DNA of 64,000 bases from Aquarana catesbeiana (taxonomy: Eukaryota > Chordata > Amphibia > Anura > Ranidae): NCBI RefSeq assembly GCF_042186555.1, contig NC_133326.1, positions 591,635,790-591,699,789 of the forward strand. Reading direction: 5' to 3'. A model generated the notes under the pieces. It did no database searches, had not been told where the DNA came from, and was given only the letters and a program-made list of their open reading frames with translations. How positions within the stretch are numbered: position 1 is the first letter of the stretch; the number at the start of each line of letters is the position of its first letter. Of the stretch, positions 1 through 8,727 are shown piece after piece. The translations under genes and the position numbers were made by a program.

Positions 1-2163
1 TAAAGTGGCGCATTTTCCCATGTTTAGAACATTTCCACAGGAAAATGACATTTCTAAAGGAAAAATTGTCATTCAAAACTGATTGCGGCTGTAATGAATT
101 GTCGGGTCTCGGCAATATGGATAAAACTCATTGAAAAAAAGAGTATGGTGTCCCCCCCAGTCCATTACCAGGCCCTTTGGGTCTGGTATGAATATTAAGG
201 GGAACCCCAAACCGAAATTTTTAAAAAATTGCATGGGGGTCCAACTAAAATCCATACCAGCCCCTTTGGGTTTGATATGGAAATTAAGGGGAACGCTGTG
301 CGAATTTTTTTTTTTAAATGGCGTAGGGGTACCCCCCAAAATCCATACCAGACCCTTATCTGAGCAAGCAACCTGGCAAGCCACAGGAAAAGAGGGGGGA
401 CGAGAGAGCACCCCCCCTCCTGAACCGTACCAGGCCACATGCCCTCAACATTGGGAGGGTGCTTTGGGGTAGCCCCACAACCCAGACCTCATCCCACAAC
501 CCCAGACCCCCACAACCACCGGGCAAGGGTTGTGGGATGAGGCCCTTGTCCCCATCAACATGGGAACAAGGTACTTTGGAGGGCTACCCCAAAGCACCCT
601 CTCAATGTTGAGGGCATGTGACCTGGTACGGTTCAGGGGGACGCTCTCTCATCCCTCCTCTTTTCCTGCGGCCTGCCAGGTTGTGCGCTCGGATAAGGGT
701 CTGGTATGGATTTTTGGGGGGACCGTACCAGGCCACATGCCCTCAACATGGGGAGGGTGTTTTGGGGTAGCCCCCCAAAACACCTTGTCCCTATGTTGAA
801 GGGGACAAGGGCCTCATCCCCACATCCCTTGCCCGGTGTTTGTGGGGGTCTGCAGGCGGGAGCTTATCAGAATCTGGAAGCCTCTTTAACAAGAGAACCC
901 CCAGATCCCAGCCTCCCCCCTGTGTGAAATGGTAATGGGGTACACCTACCAGGTCACAAAAAAAGTGTCAAAATGTTAAAAATGACAAGACACAGCTTGG
1001 GGACAAGTCCTTTATTAAAAAAAAAAGTCCCATGATGTCTATTCATCTTCTTCTATCCCCCCGCGACGGACCGAAAACAAAAAAATAAAAGCCGAGACTG
1101 GGTGACCCCGCCCCCTCTGACGCCACTGGGACTTTCCCACGGCTTCCCCCATGGCGTCAGAGGGGGGTTGGGTCACCTTTTTACTTAACTGGGTGGTCTC
1201 GCCCCCCTCTGATGCCACGGGGGGAAGCTGTGGGAAAGTCCCCATGGCGTCAGAGGGGGTGGGGTCACCTGGGGATGTCACCGGGTGGCCCCACCCTCAG
1301 TTATATAAGAACTGTCAAAGGCGCTGAAGCGTCACACGGCGGAAGCCTCCCATTGGTTCTCGGTTTCGGCTTTTTTTCTCTTTTTCGGTCCATCGCGGCG
1401 TGAAGAAGAAGATGAATGGACATCATGGGACATTTTTTTAATAAAGGACTTACCCCAAGCTGTGTCTTGTCGTTTTTAACATATTGACACTTTTTTTGTG
1501 AAATGGTAGGGGTACTTGTACCCCATTATCATTTTACACAGGGGGAGGCTGGAATCAGCTGGTCACCTTGTTAAAGGGGGCTTCCAGATTCTGATAAGTC
1601 CCCAACCCACAGACCCCCACAATCACCGGGCAAGGGTTGTGGGGATAAGGCCCTTGTTCCCATCAACATGGGGACAAGGTGCTTTGGGGGGCTACCCCAA
1701 AGCACCCTCCCCATGTTGAGGGCATGTGGCCTGGTACAGTTCAGGAGGGGGGCGCTTTCTCGTCCCCCCTCTTTTCCTGCGGCTTGCCAGGTTGCGTGCT
1801 CAGATAAGGATCTGGTATGGATTTTGAGGGGGACCCCTACACCATTTTTTTTAAATTTGGCACAGGGTTCCCCTTAATTTCCATATCAGACCCAAAGGGC
1901 CTGGTATGGATTTTAGGGGGACCCCCACGCAATTTTTTTTTTAATTTTGGTTTGGGGTTCCCCTTAATATTCATACCAGACCCAAAGGGCCTGGTAATGG
2001 ACTGGGGGGGGACACCATGCTCTTTTTTTCAATAAGTTTTATCCATATTGCCGAGACCTGACAATTCATTGCAGCCGCAATCAGTTTTGAATGACAATTT
2101 TTCCTTTACAATTGTCATTTTGCTGTGGTACTGTTCTAAACACGGGAAAAATACGCCACTTTA
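1..2163. repeat. Giant imperfect inverted repeat (palindrome)
   Basis: The first bases (taaagtggcgc) are complementary to the segment ending at 2163, and complementarity continues inward with gaps. 966-1017 pairs with 1439-1490, and 1027-1050 pairs with about 1411-1433. The centre lies near 1190-1230, within related GC-rich segments containing 'ggcgtcagagggg'. The left arm is about 290 bp longer than the right because 480-830 carries an extra internal duplication and inversion of the arm sequence. A single strand could fold into a hairpin of roughly 1 kb. This is an unusual architecture that complicates replication and cloning. Confidence 0.8.
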
Positions 2164-2485
2164 CAGGCATACTATAGACACCCCCCCGGCACAATATTTA
2201 AAGGTATATTTCATTTTTTCACATTAAGCATTAAAAAAATCACTGCTCCCGAAAAAACGGCCTTTTAAAAAAAAAAAATTTCATTGATACATGTCCCCTG
2301 GGGCAGGACCCAGGTCCCCAAACACTTTTTATGACAATAACTTGCATATAAGCCTTTAAAATGAACACTTTTGATTTTTCATGTTAATGTCCCATAGAGT
2401 TTAACGGTGCTTTTGAATTTGCCCCGAACACTGCATATTGTTTGGCCCGAACTTATGCTCAGACCGAACCATTAGCCCATCCCTA
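1..2485. mobile_element. Foldback (long-palindrome) hAT-type non-autonomous element, left end outside window
   Basis: The right terminus reads GCCCATCCCTA (2475-2485). This matches the terminus of the complete relative at 48488-50102, which has an 8-bp target-site duplication, the hallmark of the hAT superfamily. Subterminal blocks are shared with that relative: a 'ggcaggacccaggtcc' block near 2290-2320 and a 'caggcatactatagacacc' block near 2164-2184. Most of the body is two inverted arms. No transposase frame is present; open frames in the arms are proline/glycine-rich and mirror each other. The expected right TSD would be the 8 bp after 2485; its left partner lies outside the window. Mobilisation in trans by a hAT transposase is inferred. 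Confidence 0.75.
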
Positions 2486-2541
2486 CTGGTAATCCAGGAC
2501 TGATTAATTTTGATAAAAGTCAGTTGGTCCACCGAGTCTGT
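2486..2541 (-). pseudogene. hAT transposase C-terminal tail (fragment)
   Basis: Read on the minus strand, this segment encodes TDSVDQLTFIKINQSWIT, a typical extreme C-terminus of ZBED/hAT-type transposases. It continues the frame ending '..RLSTDSV' at 5764-5774, from which it is separated by the insertion at 2542-5763. The 11 bp accgagtctgt occurs at both edges (2531-2541 and 5764-5774). The foldback element ending at 2485 cuts the tail off before any natural stop codon. Domain recognition is from family knowledge; the split is seen directly. Confidence 0.75.
2531..2541. repeat. Target-site duplication, left copy (11 bp)
   Basis: The 11-mer accgagtctgt at 2531-2541 recurs at 5764-5774. The two copies exactly bracket the 3.2 kb PLE-like insertion. 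Removing the insertion and one copy makes the hAT transposase reading frame continuous. Confidence 0.85.
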
Positions 2542-4012
2542 CCTCACGGGCGGGCGGGGCCACCTGCACGTCGGCGTCATGTTTTCCACGCCCAGTGTGC
2601 AATGTCCTCTGACCTCGCGTTCCTGGGCTGTGTGGAACACCCCAGATGGTTGAGCGGCTGTTGTCACGCCCATCCGGCCTCTCTGGTGGGCGTTTTGCAG
2701 CATCAGCCTATCACCATCCGTACATGACGCTGAGGGCATGGCCTCCGTGGCCGCTGTGGGTATATCTGAGGGCTCGGCGTGGCTGCAGCCTGCATCTGTG
2801 GTCGGTTGGTCTGCTATTATGGTTTTGGGTCTGTGAGAGCACCATTTATGTCTGGGACTTTTTACATCCACTCAGGTATTATTCCTTCAAATCTTTTTTC
2901 CACCTAACAAAACCTGTTGTGTAGGTGATACCCTCTCACCACACACAAGATTATCCAATTTAATTCAACATTTTTTGTTGGTTCACACATTTACCTTTAT
3001 ACAATTTAGATTTATTTTATATCATATATTTATTTGTATGTGTGCACTTCCCTCCAGCCCTTGCCCTTAATTATTTGTCATCATGACGGTCTATTCATTT
3101 ATTTTTATTTTTTATTTTTTACCATTTCATACTAGGAATCAACGTTAACCCTTACATATTTAATTAATTTTTTACTTTTAATATAATCCTTTTCGGTTAT
3201 TCCTGAGGATTAGAGATGACCCTCTGATGCTCAGTCTACTCTGGGTACATCTGTTTGAGACTCATGCATCCCTATATATATTTTTTCCAGATATGTTTAT
3301 GGACACCTCCAGACCACTTATCACATTAGCTCCTGCAGTCCTTGCTGTGCTTCCTGGTCTGTCCTGCAGCGGTTGTTGGTTACCACTTCCCCTCAGCCCC
3401 CGTACCGGCATTGCTCATTGCCGCCATCTTGGGACCCGGTTTATGGTGACCTAATCCAGCCAAGTGGTAAGTACGGGGTCGTTTTGTTACAGACTTTCCG
3501 TGCTAATCACCTTGTTTACCCCGACTTATTAGTTATTTTTACATTCTCATTATTCTCAATATATTTTTTGTTTTAGACATACAAATTACGCATCAGCCCC
3601 TGATGAGCGAGAGGAGACCCGCGAAACGCGTAGGGCACTATCAATGCCACATGCATGCCCATTTTGTTGGGTATTTGAAGTTGGTCATCACATGGTCACA
3701 CACTGCTGCTATCCATGCATGTGTATTATGTATTTTACTAATTTAGATGATGTATGTGTATTTTGAGCTTTCTAGCGACTCACTATGTATAAGACCTCTT
3801 ATGGATGTACAAATCAAGTGTAATGAATTGTATTTGTTTTTTACTTATGCTTTAAACTAGGCCACTATGCCGGGTAACGCACACTCATTGCTGATCCCAT
3901 GTATGTATTTAGCATTTTGTGATCAATAAAACATTTTTTGCACTGATGTTGGAAGTGTTCCGAATCTCTCCCACCTCACTCAAAGTCCCGAGGCCGTCCT
4001 TCCCTCTTTTTT
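2542..4012 (+). repeat. Tandem unit, copy 1
   Basis: Direct repeat of 4294-5763 at an offset of 1751-1752 bp with only scattered substitutions and small indels, for example a 5-bp difference near 2962/4717. This implies a single event or recent duplication. It includes hammerhead copy 1. Confidence 0.9.
3590..3647 (+). ncRNA. Hammerhead ribozyme (type I), copy 1
   Basis: Core motif CUGAUGA lies at 3600-3606 and GAAA at 3623-3626. Helix II is GCG (3607-3609) with CGC (3620-3622). Helix III is minimal (C-G closing, 3627-3630), followed by the cleavage dinucleotide UA at 3631-3632. Helix I closes GCCC (3596-3599) with GGGC (3633-3636), and after an internal loop GCAU (3590-3593) with AUGC (3644-3647). 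All conserved core positions are present. Very short helix III is typical of PLE hammerheads, which are thought to work as dimers in tandem RNA. Self-cleavage is predicted, not shown. Confidence 0.85.
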
Positions 4013-4293
4013 GCTGTATTTAGGGATGGAGGTGGTAGAGCGGTTTCTTCAGACCACAATTCTCCCTTTTCTGTATGTACCCGGGTGGAAGACACCCATT
4101 AGGCATAAAATGTGGTCGGTTTTAACCAATGGTCCATTTTCACCAATACATCCTGCCTGAATCAGGTTTTATTTCCGGGTTGGTTTGGCTCCCTTTTGCT
4201 GTGGTTTGTTTGGTGGTGACACTGCACTTCCGGCATTGGGGGCTGCGACGTGCAAAGGGGAGGTTTACCCGACCTCCTGCTGCCCTCGCCTGT

Positions 4294-5763
4294 CCTCACG
4301 GGCGGGCGGGGCCACCTGCACGTCGGCGTCATGTTTTCCACGCCCAGTGTGCAATGTCCTCTGACCTCGCGTTCCTGGGCTGTGTGGAACACCCCGGATG
4401 GTTGAGCGGCTGTTGTCACGCCCATCCGGCCTCTCTGGTGGGCGTTTTCCAGCATCAGCCTATCACCATCCGTACATGACGCTGGGGGCGTGGCCTCCGT
4501 GGCCGCTGTGGGTATATCTGGGGGCTCGGCGCGGCTGCAGCCTGCATCTGTGGTCAGTTGGTCTGCTATTATGGTTTTGGGTCTGTGAGAGCACCATTTA
4601 TGTCTGGGACTTTTTACATCCACTCAGGTATTATTCCTTCAAATCTTTTTTCCACCTAACAAAACCTGTTGTGTAGGTGATACCCTCTCACCACACACAA
4701 GATTATCCAATTTAATTTGATTCAACATTTTTTGTTGGTTCACACATTTACCTTTATACAATTTAGATTTATTTTATATCATATATTTATTTGTATGTGT
4801 GCACTTCCCTCCAGCCCTTGCCCTTAATTATTTGTCATCATGACGGTCTATTCATTTATTTTTAATTTTTTACCATTTCATACTAGGAATCAACGTTAAC
4901 CCTTACATATTTAATTAATTTTTTACTTTTAATATAATCCTTTTCGGTTATTCCTGAGGATTAGAGATGACCCTCTGATGCTCAATCTACTCTGGGTACA
5001 TCTGTTTGAGACTCATGCATCCCTATATATATTTTTTCCAGATATGTTTATGGACACCTCCAGACCACTTACCACATTAGCTCCTGCAGTCCTTGCTGTG
5101 CTTCCTGGTCTGTCCTGCAGCGGTTGTTGGTTACCACTTCCCCTCAGCCCCCGTACCGGCATTGCTCATTGCCACCATCTTGGGACCCGGTTTATGGTGA
5201 CCTAATCCAGCCAAGTGGTAAGTACGGGGTCATTTTGTTACAGACTTTCCGTGCTAATCACCTTGTTTACCCTGACTTATTAGTTATTTTTACATTCTCA
5301 TTATTCTCAATATATTTTTTGTTTTAGACATACAAATTACGCATCAGCCCCTGATGAGCGAGAGGAGACTCACGAAACGCGTAGGGCACTATCGATGCCA
5401 CATGCATGCCCATTTTGTTGGGTATTTGAAGTTGGTCATCACATGGTCACACACTGCTGCTATCCATGCATGTGTATTATGTATTTTACTAATTTAGATG
5501 ATGTATGTGTATTTTGAGCTTTCTAGCGACTCACTATGTATAAGACCTCTTATGGATGTACAAATCAAGTGTAATGAATTGTATTTGTTTTTTACTTATG
5601 CTTTAAACTAGGCCACTATGCCGGGTAATGCACACTCATTGCTGATCCCATGTATGTATTTAGCATTTTGTGATCAATAAAAAATTTTTTGCACTGATGT
5701 TGGAAGTGTTCCGAATCTCTCCCACCTCACTCAAAGTCCCGAGGCCGTCCTTCCATCTTTTTT
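4294..5763 (+). repeat. Tandem unit, copy 2 (partial)
   Basis: Second copy of the 1.75 kb unit. It ends at a T-run immediately before the right TSD at 5764. It lacks the 280-bp linker present after copy 1 (4013-4293), as expected for an insertion copied from a tandem or circular template that ended part-way through a second round. Confidence 0.88.
5341..5398 (+). ncRNA. Hammerhead ribozyme (type I), copy 2
   Basis: Same structure as the copy at 3590. CUGAUGA lies at 5351-5357, GAAA at 5374-5377, UA at 5382-5383. Helix I is GCCC (5347-5350) with GGGC (5384-5387) plus GCAU (5341-5344) with AUGC (5395-5398). Two differences in the helix II 3' strand (ctcac instead of cccgc) turn the 3-bp helix into G-C, C.A mismatch, G-C. 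This copy may be weaker. The two ribozymes are one unit (1751 bp) apart, so cleavage at both would release a unit-length RNA. Confidence 0.8.
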
Positions 5764-6655
5764 ACCGAGTCTGTGGAAAGACGCGTTCTATGATCAGTAA
5801 CAAAACCTCCAGCAGCACTGCATGCCCATTCAGAAAGCACGCTGGATGCAGGGCAGCCCAGCAGCTCAATAGCAAACTGGGCAAGTTCTGGTAAGTGCTC
5901 TATTCTCATGACCCAGTAAGCCAGTGGCTCGTCAGCTGGAAAGGTCTCCATCTCTGTTTTCGCCCCTAGATAATCATCCACCATGTGATGCAGACACTGC
6001 CGATGGGATGTGGAAGCTGAGGACTAAAAAAATTGAGAAATGCATCATATAGGCGGCCGCCTTCTCCACCGCTCCTCTCTCAACCAACAGAAGTTTCAAA
6101 ACTAAGATTTCTACGACACCTACCAAAGTCGGGAAAAGCTTTCCATAAACTTCTCCTTAAGGTGTCCTCAAGAGATTTCATCTTGTGCACTCTGTGTGGG
6201 GACAGGATGAGTTCTGAGATGCTCCCCTTATAACGGTGGTCAAGGAGGGTTGCCAACCAATAGTGATCCTTCTCCTTTATAGCATATATTCTTGGGTCCT
6301 TTCACAGGCTTTGAAGCATGAGGGACCCCATGCACTGCAAATTTGCGGAGGCATGAGAAGCAGACTCCTGAGATATTTTAGTATCTGGAACTGCCTCCTC
6401 CCAGCCATGCACTACTCCCAAGGGTATGCCCGACTCCATGCCTGACATGGAACTCCCTAATTGCAATTGCACTAAAGTTTGTTGTCTACAGTGTATATTA
6501 TCCTACAGTCCAGAGAACTACTCTATTTCGCTCACCTGTCACCTTGATGCTACAATAGTCCACCACAGCCCCATCTATCATGGCCCTTGTGGATTTTTCA
6601 TAAAGAGGGTACTTAAAAGCCTCATCCCGATACTGTCTTTGCTCTCAAAATGGCG
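5764..6655 (-). pseudogene. hAT transposase, C-terminal half including dimerisation domain (broken)
   Basis: Minus-strand frame 5984-5764 encodes a hAT dimerisation domain: YWVMR, then ELAQFAIELLGCPASSVLSE, then AAGGFVTDHRTRLS. Farther upstream (about 6275-6213) is LATLLDHRYKG, matching the 'LATLLDPRYK' block of hAT transposases, and near 6600 is DEAFKYPLYEKS. These blocks lie in different frames with stops between them, so the gene is dead. The normal conserved S-E-R/F-S region reads SEWACS. It is flanked by the PLE insertion on one side and 5'-truncated LINE B on the other. It may once have been joined to the N-terminal fragment at 23979-24326, but that is inference. Confidence 0.75.
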
Positions 6656-6747
6656 GGATCTTCTTCATTGATCTCCTAGGATGCTAGGGGCTTGAACTCC
6701 CCCCTTAAACGCACAATGATAATTGCGTGTCTGAAAAAGTTTTATCC
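6656..6747 (+). mobile_element. LINE B (L1-type), 5'-truncated start of ORF2
   Basis: The frame DARGLNSPLKRTM near 6681-6720 matches the first endonuclease motif of L1-group ORF2 proteins (compare WNVRGLQDPLKRTM in LINE D at 60920). The Trp codon before it has become a stop. The segment ends at the duplicated 14-mer aaaaagttttatcc (6734-6747). The reading continues at 13394 beyond LINE A. The 5' truncation point is approximate. Confidence 0.75.
6734..6747. repeat. LINE A target-site duplication (left)
   Basis: aaaaagttttatcc at 6734-6747 recurs at 13380-13393, immediately after the LINE A tail. Joining the flanks restores LINE B reading order (LKKFYP followed by the LCLQETHL motif). Confidence 0.9.
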
Positions 6748-6900
6748 AAGCGCGCATGCGCGGCAGCTCCATGAACGGTCGCTCGTTCTGAGAGCTCCGC
6801 TCCACTCCGGCCTACAATCCCCACCACAGCCACAAACAGCGGTGGAACCGGACCATCGGACCACCTCCTCACCTACTGGAGTCCTGAGGGACCCCCTCGC

Positions 6901-8070
6901 ATGATCGGGGGCTCAGCCAGACAGGACCTATCCCGATTCCTCTACTCCGGCCCGCGGATCGCGGCCTCCACGAAAATGGCAGCCGCGGGTGCCACACGAG
7001 GCTCCTCAGGGAATCCAGCGGCATCCCTGGAAGACTTTCCACCTCTGCCCTCACACAAAGACAGGATGAATCCGCAAAATGTGAGTAATTCCCAGGATGG
7101 GTTATTACCAGGATCCCCCACAAACTCTTTAGGCTGCAGCCTCATGGAAGTCCCCCCCCTATCCCAGATGGAGGAGAGCTGCCCCACATCCAGCCCTCAG
7201 AATGATCCCTCTGCTCCCATCCCCACTGACTTTGCAGCCCTAATGGACACTTTCTCTAATATGCTTTCAAGAGGGTTAGCACACAATGCCTCACAAATCA
7301 CCACCACTATACAGGCTGACCTGCAGCAGCTGGGTGCAAGAATTGAAGCAATCAAATCTAAGACTGATTAGATTGCTGCAGTTGCCAACCAGAACACTGA
7401 CAGGATCCAAGAATTACATGACCAACTGGATATGGCATACTCAAAACTCGATGACCTCGAGAACAGGTCTCGTAGATACAATTTTAGGTTAAGAGGCCTT
7501 CCAGAATCGTTTAAGGACACAGATAAAATCGTTCGCTCTTTCATCAAACATTTAATTCCGGACATACCAGACTACAGGCTGGAATTAGACCGGGCACATA
7601 GGGCCTTGCAACCTCCACGCCAAGACGGCCTACCCAGAGATATAGTGGTTAAACCCCACTTCTTCAGAGTTAAAGAAGAAGTTATGCACAGAGCAAGAGA
7701 ATCAGAAAATCTCTCCATCCAAGGACACCCGATTCAAATTTTTGCGGACCTTTCCCCCTTCACGATACAGAGACGGAGATCCTTAAAGCCTCTCTTGATC
7801 ATCCTATCGCAAAAATCGATCGCCTACAGATGGTCGTTCCCCTTTCGCCTCAACTTTGCCTACTTAAATAAGTCCTACAGCTTCACAAATTTTGGAGATG
7901 GGGAACGGTTGCTGCTACAACTGGGCCTTATATCACACTCGCCAGCATCATCTGCTGCTATGGATCCCAGAACACCTCAATCCGCGAAGAGACCACCACC
8001 CTCAAGCCCCATCCAACCCTTATGGCACAAACAACAAGCCAAGAGATCCAAAGATGGACGCCCTCCTTAA
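6901..8070 (+). pseudogene. LINE A ORF1 (L1 ORF1p-like RNA-binding protein), one nonsense codon
   Basis: The frame runs from Met 6901 to 8070 and is interrupted only by TAG at 7369-7371; both parts are in the same frame. Met at 6976 (MAAAG) is an alternative start. The N-terminal third is Pro/Ser-rich. A heptad-like coiled-coil region spans about 7240-7450 (LMDTFSNML through LDDLENRSRR). Then come the RRM-like block YNFRLRGLPESF and ELDRAHRAL, and the C-terminal domain ending in a basic KRPPPSSP tail. L1 ORF1 proteins trimerise through the coiled coil and chaperone the RNA. The nonsense codon lies within the coiled coil, before the RNA-binding domains. Confidence 0.85.
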
Positions 8071-8727
8071 TGGAAAGTCTACTATCAATAGTGCCTTCTT
8101 CTCCCCAAGATTTCCTGTGGCAACCTTCCGGCAATGGGACGCTGACTTCCCAAGCCCCCGTTTTTCTCTGGCTGGATTTTAGCTACAGCTTTTTTGGATT
8201 CTGAGACGTTTTCTTTTTGTTTCTTGTTGCCTTATTTTTCTCAGGACTCCTACAAGTTTGTTTTTATGGTTCTATTTTTGTTTTTTTTTTTTATGGCGGT
8301 TTGGCCGGAGTGGCTGCACTTCGCCTCCGCGAGTTTCGGAGTGGTATTTTCCCCCACTCAGAGACACCTCCATAACCCTCTTTTAGGGGTTTTTGTTCTA
8401 GGGAAAACCTTACAGGGGGTGGCTTCTTGCCCTCCCTCCTGTGAGGGTTCTTTGATTGTTATCTAGCTACACTAAGTATGTTTGTTTGCTTATGGCACTT
8501 GTTTTACATTGCATTTGACATGTCCTGTCTCTCTTTCTCAGGGTCGATCTTCCCCCATTTTCTCCCCTCCTCCTCTCACCTATTCCCAGAATCACTCAGA
8601 AGCCCAACTATGCAACTACAACCTGGAATCCAAAACTCTCAGGCTGCGGAGGCTTGGACACAAGCACAAATCTTGATGTTTCAGGTAGGCACTTGTTGTG
8701 TGATGCGCACATCCCCCCCTCTGATCC
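8071..8727 (+). other. LINE A inter-ORF spacer
   Basis: Holds no conserved frame. T-rich around 8260-8300 and pyrimidine-rich around 8550-8590. A spacer of this length (about 650 bp) also separates ORF1 and ORF2 in LINE C, so it is a family feature. Confidence 0.7.

Larger units (their letters stand above)
2542..5763 (+). mobile_element. Non-autonomous Penelope-like (PLE/retrozyme-like) element: 1.84 tandem units with hammerhead ribozymes
   Basis: The insertion is flanked by the 11-bp TSD accgagtctgt. It consists of a 1751-1752 bp unit followed by a partial second unit in direct orientation: 2542-4012 matches 4294-5763, while 4013-4293 is present only once. Each unit has a GC-rich start, an AT-rich middle, a hammerhead ribozyme motif (3590-3647 and 5341-5398) and a 3' part with 'gatcaataaa'. 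Both copies end in a T-rich run. No convincing protein is encoded. Tandem organisation with a hammerhead in each unit is described for Penelope-like elements and for retrozymes. Assignment to that group is inference from architecture, because no reverse transcriptase is present. Confidence 0.75.

Noticed and set aside
131..472. Overlapping open frames on both strands at the left edge
   Set aside because: They lie in the foldback palindrome arms, recur in mirrored form in the other arm, and are Gly/Pro/Phe-rich artefacts.
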